Positions 8,697 to 18,421 of a DNA stretch of 64,000 nt are shown here, piece by piece (the stretch's first letter is position 1; every line of letters starts with the position of its first letter). The notes under the pieces are model-generated. The model did not search any database and had not been told where the DNA came from. It saw nothing but the letters and a program-made list of their open reading frames with translations. The translations under genes were made by a program, and so were the position numbers. The DNA lies in NCBI RefSeq assembly GCF_016653295.1, contig NZ_NHSF01000020.1:1-64000 (forward strand). The letters are read 5' to 3'. The DNA is from Halochromatium salexigens (GTDB taxonomy: Bacteria; Pseudomonadota; Gammaproteobacteria; Chromatiales; Chromatiaceae).

Positions 8697-8791
8697 GTGC
8701 TGCTCCGAACAGCAGGTGGTGACGGAAACAGCCTGGGGGTGCCACCCTGGGCTGTTTCGTTTTGCGCGTCAGTTCGCACTGCGGCGCATGG

Positions 8792-8842
8792 TGTCACCTT
8801 AGCATGGATTTACAGTGCACTGTCACCCATAGTGTCACCCAT
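8792..8842 (+). repeat. TGTCACC(CAT) direct repeats, putative integrase arm sites
   Basis: TGTCACC occurs at 8792-8798, and the 10-mer TGTCACCCAT occurs exactly at 8821-8830 and 8833-8842. The repeats lie between the integrase start and the core attachment site, where arm-type sites for tyrosine integrases normally sit. Confidence 0.5.
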
Positions 8843-8886
8843 GGCGGGATTTAGCGGCTTCAGCCCCCGCTATTGCGGCAGGGTCT

Positions 8887-8936
<50 letters not shown>

Positions 8937-9013
8937 TCTTCGATGATCAAACCAACTCAGGTGAAAGAAGCCTGATCAGGCTCCAGTTATTAATACGCGC
9001 GTTTAACCATTCG

Positions 9014-10078
9014 TTAATGCGCGTTTAACCACTCGCCGATCGCCGGGGTGACCTCTTTCTGCGCCTTGCCGCTGACATAGATGCCAATGTGGCCACCGGG
9101 GAAGGCGAGTTCGGTGTAGTCCTCGCTGCCGGTCAGACCATTGAGCGCCTTGGACGCATCCGGCGGCACCAGATGATCCTGCAGCGCGTAGATATTGAGC
9201 ACCGGGCAGCGGATCTGTTTGAGGTCGACCGGGCGCTCGCCGACGCGCGTGGTGCCGTTGATGAAGGCGTTGCCCTGGTAGAAGTCCTTGATGAACTGGC
9301 GGAAGGTCTCGCCGGCCTGGTCGGGGCTGTCGAAGATCCATTGCTCCATGCGCAGGAAGTTCTTGGCCTTCTCGGGCTTGTCGAGCATGTCGACCATGTT
9401 GACGTACTTCTGGCCGGTGAGGCTGAATGGCTTCAGCGACAGGAAGGACCAGTTCAGCAGCTCGCCAGGGATGTTGCCCATGGTATCGACGGCGAGGTCG
9501 ACATCGACATGCTGCACCCAGTTCGACAGCATGTTGTCCGGGGTCTTGAAGTCGACCGGGGTGACCATGGTGACCAGGTTGCGCACCTTGTCCGGATGCA
9601 GCGCGCTGTACATCAGGCTGAAGCTGCCGCCCTGGCAGATACCGAGGATGTTGACCTTGTAGACACCATGGGTGTGGCGGATGTGGTCGACGCAGCGATC
9701 GATGTAGCCGTTGATGTAGTCGTCGAGGGTCAGCGAGCGATCGGCCTGATCCGGGTAGCCCCAGTCGATCAGATAGACGTCCTGGCCGGTGGCGAGCAGG
9801 CCCTTGATGGTCGAGCGGTCTTCCTGGATGTCGGTCATGTAGGGGCGGTTGACCAGCGCGTAGACCACCAGCAGGGGCACCGCTTGCTGGGCGACTGCGG
9901 CCGGGCGCTGGTAGCGATAGAGCACCAGCTTGTCCTCGCGGTAGACCGCATCCTTGGGGCTGACGCCGCTGTCGATCTCGCCGGCATCGAGCAGGTTCTG
10001 CATGCCCTGACCGAGCTTGCGGCTGTAGTCGAGCATCTCCTCGCCGAGCTTGTCGGGGCGGATATCGATGGGAAACAT
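9014..10078 (-). CDS. phaC: Class III PHA synthase, catalytic subunit PhaC
   Basis: Polymerises (R)-3-hydroxyacyl-CoA into polyhydroxyalkanoate on granules as a PhaC-PhaE complex. About 354 residues, the short length typical of class III enzymes. The lipase-like box is GICQGG with the nucleophile Cys near residue 148; the Asp lies in LQDHLVPPD and the His in FPGGHIGIY. The start at MFPIDIRPDK matches this family and follows a GAGGAG Shine-Dalgarno. The frame stays open for 56 more codons up to an ATG that overlaps the phaE stop. It lies downstream of phaE in the same operon. Confidence 0.96.
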   Translation of the reverse strand: MFPIDIRPDKLGEEMLDYSRKLGQGMQNLLDAGEIDSGVSPKDAVYREDKLVLYRYQRPAAVAQQAVPLLVVYALVNRPYMTDIQEDRSTIKGLLATGQDVYLIDWGYPDQADRSLTLDDYINGYIDRCVDHIRHTHGVYKVNILGICQGGSFSLMYSALHPDKVRNLVTMVTPVDFKTPDNMLSNWVQHVDVDLAVDTMGNIPGELLNWSFLSLKPFSLTGQKYVNMVDMLDKPEKAKNFLRMEQWIFDSPDQAGETFRQFIKDFYQGNAFINGTTRVGERPVDLKQIRCPVLNIYALQDHLVPPDASKALNGLTGSEDYTELAFPGGHIGIYVSGKAQKEVTPAIGEWLNAH

Positions 10079-10245
10079 GCGGCGGCGCTCCTCTGTAGAT
10101 GGCTGACCCGGACCCGTCTTGGCGGTGTCCGTGGTGTGCTTGGGGATTGAATCGGTGGTGTTGGCCGTCGCCTCAGCTGGGGCGAGGCGGCGCAGCGCGT
10201 TACGGGCCGCTCCATCGGCCGCACCACTGGCCGGCGGACGCTGCA

Positions 10246-11424
10246 TCAGCCTTCGCTGGACTTGGTGCTCGACTTGGCGGCCGTCTTCTTGCGGGCGCTG
10301 GTCTTCTTCGCCGCCCCCGTCGTGGCCGAGCCGGTGGTCGTCGCTGTGGTGGTCTTGGCGCCCGTGCCCGATCCGCTCGTGCTGGTGTCGCTGCTGGCCG
10401 GCGCGCCCGCTGGCAGGGTTGCGAGCCGCCGCTGGATCTGGTCGAGTTCCTGGCGCAACTGCTTGTTCTCACGGCGCGTCTCTTGCAGTCGATCCTGCAG
10501 GGTGCGCAGCTCGCTGCGAGTGGGCATGTTCATCGCGCCGAGCGACTCATCGACCATCACCGAGAGGCGCTGCTTGAGCGCCATCTGGGCGTTGATCAGA
10601 CGGCCGTGCACACGCGAGTAGTCCGGCGTGATGACCTCATCGGCGTAGACCGCCTCGCAGCAGCCGACCCAGGTGTCGTAGAGGCCGCGGGCGGAGTCGA
10701 TGGTCTCACCGGCCTCGGATTTCTGCTGCAGCGCATCGCGCAACCGGTGCAGGGCCTTGACGCCGAGCTGATTGAAGAAGCTGCTGTAGTCCTGAAAGGC
10801 GCGTTGGTAGTCGATACCGGCGCGCATCAGCTCTTGATACTGGGCCTGCTCCTCGCGCGAATAGCCGAGGCCGGGTGCCGAGAGCATCTGCTCGAGGCCT
10901 TCTTGCATCGGGCCGCGCATCATCCCGCTTGGCATGTTGCGCAGCAGGTCGCCGGGCATCATCGGCGAGAGCGATGACATCATCCGCTGCCAGGTGTCGA
11001 GCGGCATCTCCCAAAAGCCGAGCATCCGACGCAGGCTCTCATCCTGGTCAGCGCCGAGGCCGCTGAAACCTTTTTGCATCTGCTCGATGGTCTGGTTGAG
11101 CCAGTCCCAGGCGCGGGTGCTGTCACCGCCCTGACCGAGACCCGCGTCACCGAAACCCTTGGTGAACTGCTCGGCGAGTCCGAAATAGGCCTTGCCTTGG
11201 TCCATCAACCGCTGCATGAAGTCGCGCGCCGGGTCGCTGGCGGCCGGGGCGAAGGCCTTGCGCCACTGCTCCATCGCCGCCAGCCAGGGCGCCGATGCGC
11301 TGCTGTCGCTCTGGGCTCGGCCGCTGTCGAAGCCCATCGCCTGCTGGCCCATCTTGGCCAGTCCGTCCCAATAGTCGCGTTGCAGCTTGAGCCAGCTGTC
11401 GTCGAAGAATGCGTTTTGTGCCAT
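10246..11424 (-). CDS. phaE: Class III PHA synthase subunit PhaE
   Basis: About 392 residues, starting at MAQNAFFDDSWLKLQ after an AGGGG Shine-Dalgarno. The partner of PhaC in class III synthases; it has no catalytic site but is needed for activity and granule association. It is rich in Gln, Met and aromatic residues, with a helical region near 290-350 (LQDRLQETRRENKQLRQELD) typical of the family. The C-terminus is a Thr/Ala/Lys/Ser-rich tail. A PhaR-type operator lies about 60 bp upstream. Confidence 0.93.
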   Translation of the reverse strand: MAQNAFFDDSWLKLQRDYWDGLAKMGQQAMGFDSGRAQSDSSASAPWLAAMEQWRKAFAPAASDPARDFMQRLMDQGKAYFGLAEQFTKGFGDAGLGQGGDSTRAWDWLNQTIEQMQKGFSGLGADQDESLRRMLGFWEMPLDTWQRMMSSLSPMMPGDLLRNMPSGMMRGPMQEGLEQMLSAPGLGYSREEQAQYQELMRAGIDYQRAFQDYSSFFNQLGVKALHRLRDALQQKSEAGETIDSARGLYDTWVGCCEAVYADEVITPDYSRVHGRLINAQMALKQRLSVMVDESLGAMNMPTRSELRTLQDRLQETRRENKQLRQELDQIQRRLATLPAGAPASSDTSTSGSGTGAKTTTATTTGSATTGAAKKTSARKKTAAKSSTKSSEG

Positions 11425-11483
11425 CGTGCTTACCCCTGCCAGGGCCTCCTCAGATCGTGTGCGAACGAAGCTAGCATGGAAAT

Positions 11484-11500
11484 TTGTGCACTGCAACAAA
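11484..11500. promoter_or_regulatory. PhaR-type operator upstream of phaE
   Basis: TTGTGCACTGCAACAAA is identical, base for base, to the site at 18418-18434 before phaP. It contains the TGCACTGCA core related to the CTGC-N3/4-GCAG sites bound by PhaR in other bacteria. Placement upstream of phaE suggests repression when no polymer is available to titrate PhaR. Confidence 0.6.
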
Positions 11501-11670
11501 AGGCCGTAGACTCTGACGCCGCGCGCCGGATTGCACTCCCCCGAGCCAGCGTCACGCGTGCGCGACCCCTATGCATCACTCACAAACGCTTTATGATCCC
11601 TGGCTCGTGGTAGGGGGCTTGCCGCATGAGCCTGATCTTTTGTTGAGTCTTATCCTGAGGAGGATATCCC

Positions 11671-12855
11671 ATGCCAGAGAATGTCGTGATCGTCGCCGCT
11701 GTGCGCACTCCAGTCGGAAACTTCGGTGGTAGCCTCGCCTCGCTGCCGGCAACAGCGCTGGGCACCACCGTGATCAAGGCGCTGCTGGACAAGACCGGAC
11801 TCGATCCGGAACAGGTCGATGAGGTGATCCTCGGGCAGGTGCTGGCAGCCGGCGTCGGCCAGAATCCAGCGCGCCAGACCACGCTCAATGCCGGGCTGCC
11901 GCATAAGGTGCCGGCGATGACCATCAATAAGGTCTGCGGCAGCGGACTCAAGGCGGTGCATCTGGCGATGCAGGCGGTGGCTCTCGGCGAGGCCGAGGTG
12001 GTGATCGCCGGCGGTCAGGAGAGCATGAGCCAGTCGGCGCATGTGGTTCCCGGTTCGCGTCAGGGCCAGCGCATGGGCGACTGGAAGATGGTCGACACCA
12101 TGCTCAGCGATGGCCTGATGGATGCCTTCAATCAGTGCCACATGGGCGTGACCGCCGAGAACATCGCCAAACACTACGGCTTCTCGCGCGATCTCCAAGA
12201 TCAGTTCGCCGCCGCCTCGCAGCAGAAGACCGAGCAAGCGCAGGCCGCCAACCGCTTCGCCGATGAGATCGTGCCGGTCACCGTGCCGCAGCGCAAGGGC
12301 GATCCAGTGATCTTCGAGCGCGATGAGTTCCCGCGCGCGAATACCAGCGCCGAGACCCTCGGCAAATTGCGCCCGGCCTTCGATAAGGAAGGCACGGTGA
12401 CCGCGGGTAACGCCTCCGGCGTCAACGATGGCGCCGCTGCGGTCATGGTGATGAGCGAGTCCAAGGCCAAGGCGCTCGGGCTGACCCCGCTGGCGCGGGT
12501 GGTCGCCTTCGCCAGCGCAGGCGTCGACCCGGCGATCATGGGCACCGGCCCGATCCCGGCCTCGACCCAGTGCTTGGAGAAGGCCGGCTGGACGGTCGCC
12601 GATCTGGACCTGATCGAGGCCAATGAGGCGTTTGCCGCGCAGGCGCTCTCGGTCAACCAGGAAATGGGCTGGGATGAGGACAAGGTCAACGTCAACGGTG
12701 GCGCGATCTCGATCGGCCATCCGATCGGCGCCTCCGGGGCCCGCGTGCTGGTGACCCTGCTGCACGAGATGCAGCGACGCGATGCGAAGAAGGGCCTAGC
12801 GACGCTCTGCATCGGCGGTGGCCAGGGAGTGGCCTTGGCGGTGGCGCGCGATTGA
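11671..12855 (+). CDS. phaA: Acetyl-CoA acetyltransferase (beta-ketothiolase) PhaA
   Basis: Condenses two acetyl-CoA into acetoacetyl-CoA, the first step of polyhydroxybutyrate synthesis. 394 residues, the usual thiolase length. Active-site features are Cys in [12 protein letters not shown] (about residue 89), His in [11 protein letters not shown] and the second Cys in [11 protein letters not shown] (about 380). A strong GAGGAGG Shine-Dalgarno precedes the ATG. It diverges from phaE, and a terminator follows at 12878. Confidence 0.97.
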   Translation: MPENVVIVAAVRTPVGNFGGSLASLPATALGTTVIKALLDKTGLDPEQVDEVILGQVLAAGVGQNPARQTTLNAGLPHKVPAMTINKVCGSGLKAVHLAMQAVALGEAEVVIAGGQESMSQSAHVVPGSRQGQRMGDWKMVDTMLSDGLMDAFNQCHMGVTAENIAKHYGFSRDLQDQFAAASQQKTEQAQAANRFADEIVPVTVPQRKGDPVIFERDEFPRANTSAETLGKLRPAFDKEGTVTAGNASGVNDGAAAVMVMSESKAKALGLTPLARVVAFASAGVDPAIMGTGPIPASTQCLEKAGWTVADLDLIEANEAFAAQALSVNQEMGWDEDKVNVNGGAISIGHPIGASGARVLVTLLHEMQRRDAKKGLATLCIGGGQGVALAVARD

Positions 12856-12877
12856 TTCGACACGATCGCCGAGCTGT

Positions 12878-12921
12878 CCCAGCAAGCCGGCCGGCTTGTG
12901 AGCCGGTTGCTGGGCCGTTTT
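12878..12921 (+). terminator. Intrinsic terminator after phaA
   Basis: CCAGCAAGCCGGC and GCCGGTTGCTGG form a long GC-rich stem with a single bulge, followed by GCCGTTTT. Confidence 0.75.
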
Positions 12922-12982
12922 AGCGATATGCCGGGTGCATGCGTTGATCCCACACAGTTTGCGTGTCTTCGTGCTGGGCTAC

Positions 12983-13001
12983 ACTGACTCGATGAGTCAG
13001 T
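12983..13001. promoter_or_regulatory. Palindrome in the phaR leader
   Basis: ACTGACTC (12983-12990) and GAGTCAGT (12994-13001) are exact reverse complements with a 3-base spacer. The left arm overlaps a possible -10 box (TACACT, 12979-12984), and the ATG of phaR is 20 bp further on. It could be an operator or a small leader hairpin. It does not match the PhaR-type sites in this window. Confidence 0.4.
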
Positions 13002-13020
13002 GACGCAGCAGGTTCATGCG

Positions 13021-13500
13021 ATGACCGCCGAGCGCATCATCAAGAAATATCCGAATCGGCGCCTCTACGACACCGAGTTGAGCCGCTACATCACGTTAGC
13101 GGACGTGCGCGCGCTGGTGATGCAGGGCACGCCGTTTCGGGTCTTGGATACCGCCAACGATGCGGATCTCACCCGCTCGATCCTCCTGCAGATCATGCTC
13201 GAGGAGGAGACCGGCGGCGAGCCGCTGTTCAGCGCCAACATGCTCGCGCAGATCATCCGCTTCTATGGCGGCACCATGCAGGGGATGTTCGCGCACTATC
13301 TGGAGCAATCGCTCGAGGCCTTCGCGCGCCAGCAGCAGCATCTGGCCGAGGATCTCGGCACCAAACCCTTTGAACTCATGGGTCGGATGACCGAGCGCAA
13401 CCTCGAACTGTGGGCCAATGCGCAGAAGGAGTTCCTGCGCGCGGCGGGTTTCGGGGAGACCAGTGCGCGCGAGGATTCCGATTCCACCGAGACGAGTTAA
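13021..13500 (+). CDS. phaR: PHA synthesis repressor PhaR
   Basis: 159 residues. It opens with the invariant ERIIKKYPNRRLYDTELSRYITL block of the PHB/PHA accumulation regulator DNA-binding domain, followed by the accumulation-regulator domain (LTRSILLQIMLEEE, FYGGTMQG). It binds both PHA and DNA: free protein represses phasin and synthase genes, and nascent polymer releases it. I prefer the ATG at 13021, with AGCAGG upstream; a GTG at 13000 is in frame. Its stop overlaps the end of convergent cbbO by 3 bases. Confidence 0.95.
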   Translation: MTAERIIKKYPNRRLYDTELSRYITLADVRALVMQGTPFRVLDTANDADLTRSILLQIMLEEETGGEPLFSANMLAQIIRFYGGTMQGMFAHYLEQSLEAFARQQQHLAEDLGTKPFELMGRMTERNLELWANAQKEFLRAAGFGETSAREDSDSTETS

Positions 13501-15749
13501 CGCGTCAGGCTCATGAAGAGCTGTGGCAGGCGCTCGGGCAAGCGTTCGACACAATCGATCACGCTGTAGTGACGCCCGAAGATGGCGCCAACGTAATCAT
13601 CGGCGAAGGGATCGAGGTTGATGCAGTAGCTGTAGATACCCGTCGCGTTGAGTTCTTGCACCGCCTTGCGGGCATCTTCGATCAGGCGTTGAGGGTCGGT
13701 CTCGTCGATATCCGCCGGCTCGCCGTCGCTTAAGATCAGCAACAGTTTCTTGTCGGCCTTGCGGTGTGACAGGCTGTGCCCGGCGTGGCGCAGAGCGGCG
13801 CCCATACGGGTCGACCAGCCCGCCTGCATGGCCGCCAGGCGTGCCTTGACATCCGTGCCCCAGGGTTCGCTGAAGCCCTTGATGTGCAGGTAACGCACCT
13901 CGTGGCGGCTGTTGGAGGAAAAGCCAGCGATGGCGAACTCGTCGCCGAGGGCCTCGATGGCCCAGCCGAGCAAGGCGACGGCGGCCTGGCTGAGTTCGAG
14001 GATGCTCTGGGAACAGCCCTCGGGCGTCTGGTTGATCGATTCGGAGAGATCGAGCAGCAGGGTGACGGCGATGTCGCGTCCATCGGTGCGATGGTGCATG
14101 TTGATGCGCGGGTCGGGCTGGCGGCCGGCACGCAAGTCGGTCAGAGCACGGATGGCGATGTCCAGATCCAGCTCGCTGCCGTCCTCCTGGTAGCGTTGGC
14201 GCACCGCGAGCTGTGGCTTGAGCCGCTCCAAGAGCTGGTGCAGGCGCTTGGCCAGACCGGCATGGTGGGCGAGCAGTTGGTCGATGGACGCCGCCTCTCC
14301 CGAGGGATGCAAGCTTTCATACAGACTGACCCAGTCGGGGCGGTAGTGCCGGCCCTGATAGTCCCATTCCGGATAATGGCGCGGGGGCAGACGGTCGGGC
14401 TCTTCGATGCTGCGGCGCGGCGGCTCGTCGAAGGACTCCTCCTCGTCGCCGGCTTCGATGTAGCGCCACAGATGGCGGTTGTCGTCGCGATAATCGACCT
14501 CGGTGTCGGTGAACCACACCTGGGGCGAGAGGTCGGACTGGCGGCGAGTGCGGGCGATGTAGGCGATGGCCAGCGCGGCGGCGTCCTCGGTGCCGTGGTT
14601 GGGTTGCGCCAGCAGCGCCTGGAAGCGTTCGAGGAACGCCAGCAGATCCGGGTTGCGGTAGCCGTGCTCGGGGTCGAGCACCGCGCGCGAGAACAGCGCC
14701 AGGCGGTGGCGGATGCAGGAGTGGCGGTCGGGATCGCAGGCGTCCTCGGCGGGCTGCGGGTGCAGCGCCAGCCACAGCGGGCGCAGGCCGGGATACGCCT
14801 GGATGGCCAGTTGCTCGACGCGGCAGTCCTCGAATACATCGATGGCCAGGCGTTGAAAAGGGCTGTAGTTGTCGGCGACGATCGAGCCGCTCCAACGCCG
14901 GTGGGCGGCGATGTGGGCGAGCAGGGCGCGATAGCGATCCAGGCCACTGATCCCGGCGCGCGCATCATAGGCGTCGGGCAGGCGGATGCCGAGGGCGTCG
15001 TAGTAGGGCTGCGGCTTGCGCAGCTGATCGAAGGCGGTGGAGTAGGGGATCAACAGATCGCCATCCTGCCATAGGGCGCGCAAATACAGTTCCAGCGGGC
15101 GTTCGTGATCGACCAGCAGGGTGCCGTGGCGTTCACGCTGGAGGATGGCGCGGCTGTCGGGGGATTGCAGGCTAAAGTAGTCTTTCTGTCGCTCCGGGTG
15201 GGTGAGAAAATGCTGCAAGCCGTAGTCGATCCAGCGGCGCAGCCCGCTCAGCGACAGCTCGCCGAGCAGTTGCGGCAGGCGTTCGAGCAACAGCGCCAGG
15301 CTGGGGCTGGGCAGAGTGGCCGATTGGTTGCCGTGGATCGAGGCGCTGGTACGCCGGGCGAAGTCCATCAGCAGATCGATGGTCAGCTCGAACAACTCAT
15401 AGCTGCCCAGGCGTGCGGTCACCCCGGTGATGCTCTGCATGAACACCGGAATGGCGGCGCCATTGGGGGTGCGCGACAGACGCCAGACGCTGCGTGAGAC
15501 CAGCTCCAGGCAGTCCTCACCGAGGCGCTCGGCGATGCGTGGCAGCTCCTGCAGGTAGATCAGCACGGGCTCGACGCCGCGTCCGATCATGCATACCAGG
15601 GAGGCGCCATCGAGATAGTCCGCCAGTCCCTGTTGCGAGAGTCGCGCCTCGGCATCGCGCAGGCAGTCGGCGAGGATCGGCTCGATCTGCGGGAAATTGC
15701 ACGCCAGCCGGGCGCGATAGGCCGACAGGCGGAGGTCTTCGTCGGTCAT
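13497..15749 (-). CDS. cbbO: RuBisCO activation protein CbbO (VWA domain)
   Basis: 750 residues. The C-terminal 190 or so form a von Willebrand factor A domain with a MIDAS motif in LLLDLSESINQT (Asp-x-Ser-x-Ser, near residue 563). CbbO is the adaptor that, with the AAA+ protein CbbQ, removes inhibitory sugar phosphates from RuBisCO; the family is also called NorD. It follows cbbQ by about 25 bp and is transcribed with it, downstream of the form II RuBisCO gene, so the QO pair probably activates CbbM. Confidence 0.92.
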   Translation of the reverse strand: MTDEDLRLSAYRARLACNFPQIEPILADCLRDAEARLSQQGLADYLDGASLVCMIGRGVEPVLIYLQELPRIAERLGEDCLELVSRSVWRLSRTPNGAAIPVFMQSITGVTARLGSYELFELTIDLLMDFARRTSASIHGNQSATLPSPSLALLLERLPQLLGELSLSGLRRWIDYGLQHFLTHPERQKDYFSLQSPDSRAILQRERHGTLLVDHERPLELYLRALWQDGDLLIPYSTAFDQLRKPQPYYDALGIRLPDAYDARAGISGLDRYRALLAHIAAHRRWSGSIVADNYSPFQRLAIDVFEDCRVEQLAIQAYPGLRPLWLALHPQPAEDACDPDRHSCIRHRLALFSRAVLDPEHGYRNPDLLAFLERFQALLAQPNHGTEDAAALAIAYIARTRRQSDLSPQVWFTDTEVDYRDDNRHLWRYIEAGDEEESFDEPPRRSIEEPDRLPPRHYPEWDYQGRHYRPDWVSLYESLHPSGEAASIDQLLAHHAGLAKRLHQLLERLKPQLAVRQRYQEDGSELDLDIAIRALTDLRAGRQPDPRINMHHRTDGRDIAVTLLLDLSESINQTPEGCSQSILELSQAAVALLGWAIEALGDEFAIAGFSSNSRHEVRYLHIKGFSEPWGTDVKARLAAMQAGWSTRMGAALRHAGHSLSHRKADKKLLLILSDGEPADIDETDPQRLIEDARKAVQELNATGIYSYCINLDPFADDYVGAIFGRHYSVIDCVERLPERLPQLFMSLTR

Positions 15750-15773
15750 CGGCGGGAGCGGCTGCAGCCGTGA

Positions 15774-16583
15774 TCAGTCGGCGCCGAACACGGCGTCGAT
15801 GGCGTGATAGAGGGTATCGCGGATCTCGGCATCGTCGGTGATCGGATCGACCAGCGCCATGCGGCAGGCCAGACGTGGCGCGATGGCGCGCTTGATCAGG
15901 CGCGCGGCATAGACCAGCAGCCGGGTGGAGATGCCTTCATCGAGGCCATGGCCCTTGAGGTTGCGCGCCGTCTCGGCGATCTTGACCAATTGCCGTGCCT
16001 GCTCCTGGGGCAGGCCAGTCTCGCGGACGATGATCCCGGCTTCGGTGTCATGATCGGCATAGTCGAAGTGCAGCGCGGCAAAACGCTGCTTGGTCGACTG
16101 CTTGAGATCCTTCATCAGCGACTGATAGCCGGGATTGTAGGAAATCACCAGTTGGAAGTCGGCATGCGCCTCGACCAGCTCGCCCTTCTTGTCCAGTGGC
16201 AGGGTGCGGCGATGATCGGTGAGCGGATGGATCACCACCGTGGTGTCCTGGCGTGCCTCGACGATCTCATCGAGGTAGCAGATCGCGCCGATGCGCGCGG
16301 CGGTGGTCAGGGGGCCGTCGAGCCAATGCGTGCCATTGGCATCGAGCAGATAGCGCCCGACCAGGTCGGAGGCGGTCATGTCCTCGTTGCAAGCGACGGT
16401 GATCAGCGGGCGCCCCAGCGTCCAGGCCATGTACTCGACGAAGCGCGATTTGCCGCAGCCAGTCGGCCCCTTGATCATCACCGGCAGGCGCTCATCCCAG
16501 GCCGCCTGGTAGAGCGCAACCTCCTGTGCCAGCGGCTGGTAGAAGGGCTCTCGTTGGATGAGGTACTGGTCGTGTTCGGCCAT
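15774..16583 (-). CDS. cbbQ: RuBisCO activase AAA+ ATPase CbbQ
   Basis: 269 residues. Walker A is GPTGCGKS (39-46) and Walker B is ICYLDEI (about 101-107), with a MoxR-type AAA+ layout and a C-terminal CbbQ domain. It forms rings that, with CbbO, remodel RuBisCO active sites using ATP. The start at MAEHDQYLIQREPFY matches relatives; the longer frame adds 30 residues without family features. It lies 110 bp downstream of cbbM after a possible attenuator hairpin. Confidence 0.94.
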   Translation of the reverse strand: MAEHDQYLIQREPFYQPLAQEVALYQAAWDERLPVMIKGPTGCGKSRFVEYMAWTLGRPLITVACNEDMTASDLVGRYLLDANGTHWLDGPLTTAARIGAICYLDEIVEARQDTTVVIHPLTDHRRTLPLDKKGELVEAHADFQLVISYNPGYQSLMKDLKQSTKQRFAALHFDYADHDTEAGIIVRETGLPQEQARQLVKIAETARNLKGHGLDEGISTRLLVYAARLIKRAIAPRLACRMALVDPITDDAEIRDTLYHAIDAVFGAD

Positions 16584-16651
16584 TGTTGGTGGTGAGCGGT
16601 GAGTGATCGAGTGGGCCTTGGCTGTGCGCGCGTTCGTCCCTGTCAACAAAG

Positions 16652-16671
16652 GCCCCCGTTGGTGCGGGGGC
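16652..16671 (-). terminator. Hairpin between cbbM and cbbQ
   Basis: GCCCCCG and CGGGGGC form a perfect 7-bp stem with a 6-base loop just downstream of the cbbM stop. On the reverse strand it is followed by CTTTGTT, a weak T-run. It probably lowers cbbQO expression relative to cbbM, or protects the cbbM mRNA end. Confidence 0.55.
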
Positions 16672-16693
16672 ATCCATCGGGTTGCTCGAGCGC

Positions 16694-18085
16694 TTACTTA
16701 TGCGCTGCGGCACCCAGTTTGTCGCGCCAGCCGGGGTAGATGGCATCGGCATCGTGCGGGAAGGACTCGAAGGCGCGGGCGAACTCCTTGTGCTCACGCG
16801 CCCACTCGATGGGATCGGCGCCGGCCTTCCAGCATTCATAGGCCTGGCGCAGCGACAGGGCGCCGGCGGCCGGGCTGTCGATGTGGCCGTAGGAGCCGCC
16901 ACCGGCGGTGTTGATCACGTTGCCGTGGCCGAGGTTCTCGAAGAAGCCCGGCAGGCGCAGGGCGTTCATGCCGCCGGAGATGATCGGGGTGGTGGGCTTC
17001 ATGCCGAACCATTCCTGGTGATAGGCCGGGCCGGTGTAGCTGTCGCGCTCGATGATGTAGGCGATGTTGCGATCATCCTTGCTGCCTTCCATCTTGCCAT
17101 AGCCCATGGTGCCGACATGGATGCCCGAGGCGCCCTGCAAACGTGCCATCTTGGCCAGCACATAGGCGGTGTAGCCGCGCTTGGAATTGGGCGAGGTCAC
17201 GGCGCCATGACCAGCGCGGTGATAGTGCAGGTATTGACCCGGATACTGGCGACGGGCGGTGGTCACCATGCCGGGGCCACCGACATAGCCATCGACCAGG
17301 AAGGCCACCTTGTCGGCATCGGGGCCGAAGGCCTCCAGAATGAAGTCGGCACGCGCGCACATCTCGAAATGATCATCGGCGGTGATATTGGCCGAGAACA
17401 GCTTGGCCTCGCCGGTCTCGTCCATCGCCCGCTTCATGGAATCATAGACCAGCGGATAGACCTTCCTGGCCGGGCAGAACACTTGGTTGCCCTGGGGCTC
17501 ATCGTTCTTGATGAAATCGCCCCCGAGCCAGAACTGATAGGCCGCAGCCGCGAAGGGCTCCGGGCGCAGACCGAGCTTGGGCTTGATGATGGTGCCGGCG
17601 ATGTAGCCGCCATCGACCACCGGGCGGCCGAGCATGCGCCACATGTCGGAGATGTCCTTGGCCGGGCCGTCGAACAGCTGGATGGCACGCGGCGGCATGT
17701 AGAAGTCATACATCTGGGCGTGCGCGATGTCGCCCATGCCCTGATTGTTGCCGATGGTCAGGGTCAGGAAGGAGACCAGCATCATGCGCCCGTCGGTCAT
17801 GTTGCGATCGAACAGATCGATCGGATAGGCGATGCGCATCTCCTCGGTCGCCTCGTCGATCTGATAGACGATGGCGTCAAAGTTCTTGGTGTAATCGTCG
17901 GTGGTGGAGACCTCGACATTGGTGCCGGTGGAAGACTCGGCGGCGAAGTGGGCCGCGGCTTCCAGGTAACCGTAGCCGGTTTGCGGCTTCATCTTGTAGG
18001 CGCACAGAATATGCTTGCCGCCGGCGATCAGGTCGTCTTCGCGCAGGCTGAGATCGGCATAACGGACGGATTGGTCAAGTGCCAT
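16694..18085 (-). CDS. cbbM: Form II ribulose-bisphosphate carboxylase CbbM
   Basis: 463 residues, dimer-type RuBisCO that fixes CO2 onto ribulose-1,5-bisphosphate. Active-site segments are present: [12 protein letters not shown] (Lys168), [13 protein letters not shown] (carbamylated Lys193, Asp195, Glu196), [10 protein letters not shown] (His289) and loop 6 [10 protein letters not shown] (Lys331). The ATG at 18085 follows GAGGAAG. The frame is open a further 47 codons upstream without family sequence. It heads a cbbM-cbbQ-cbbO operon set inside the pha locus. No cbbR regulator gene is present in the window. Confidence 0.97.
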   Translation of the reverse strand: MALDQSVRYADLSLREDDLIAGGKHILCAYKMKPQTGYGYLEAAAHFAAESSTGTNVEVSTTDDYTKNFDAIVYQIDEATEEMRIAYPIDLFDRNMTDGRMMLVSFLTLTIGNNQGMGDIAHAQMYDFYMPPRAIQLFDGPAKDISDMWRMLGRPVVDGGYIAGTIIKPKLGLRPEPFAAAAYQFWLGGDFIKNDEPQGNQVFCPARKVYPLVYDSMKRAMDETGEAKLFSANITADDHFEMCARADFILEAFGPDADKVAFLVDGYVGGPGMVTTARRQYPGQYLHYHRAGHGAVTSPNSKRGYTAYVLAKMARLQGASGIHVGTMGYGKMEGSKDDRNIAYIIERDSYTGPAYHQEWFGMKPTTPIISGGMNALRLPGFFENLGHGNVINTAGGGSYGHIDSPAAGALSLRQAYECWKAGADPIEWAREHKEFARAFESFPHDADAIYPGWRDKLGAAAHK

Positions 18086-18361
18086 CGGGGGTGTCTTCCT
18101 CAGTGTTGTCATTCGTGTCAGCGGCGGCCGCAGGTGGCGGCACGCGGCTTGAGCGTCTTTGCGCTGCATCTGGACCGGTCGACGCATGATGCGGTCTCCC
18201 AAGGCCGGACCATCAGCGACTCGCATCAGGGTACCCCTAATACACGGATAAAACCCCTGGAATTGTCTATGCGGTCGATCGCTTATTCCTTATTGGTTGT
18301 GTGTGTTACTCGGGTTTAGCACGCTGTAGAGGATCAGCGTGAGCGGTCGCGCCGCATCATG

Positions 18362-18372
18362 CTGCAGTGCAG
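18362..18372. promoter_or_regulatory. PhaR-type operator CTGCAGTGCAG
   Basis: CTGC-AGT-GCAG is an exact match to the CTGC-N3-GCAG PhaR site described in alphaproteobacteria. It lies about 20 bp upstream of the phaP -35 box. Confidence 0.55.
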
Positions 18373-18392
18373 CATTTTTCGTCTCAATGGTC

Positions 18393-18421
18393 TTGACAGA
18401 GGGCGGAAGCGGTACTATTGT
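18393..18421 (+). promoter_or_regulatory. phaP sigma-70 promoter
   Basis: TTGACA (18393-18398), a 17-bp spacer and TATTGT (18416-18421) make a near-consensus promoter. The -10 box overlaps the start of the PhaR-type site, so binding there would block transcription. Confidence 0.75.

Noticed and set aside
9089-10150. 353-codon forward frame opposite phaC
   Set aside because: Shadow of phaC, rich in Val/Asp/Ala with no family features.
11074-11613. 179-codon forward frame opposite phaE
   Set aside because: Shadow of phaE, crossing the regulatory region; no family sequence.
13776-15074. 432-codon forward open frame opposite cbbO
   Set aside because: Antisense shadow of the VWA-domain gene.
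16682-18319. 545-codon forward open frame opposite cbbM
   Set aside because: Complement of the well-supported form II RuBisCO gene.
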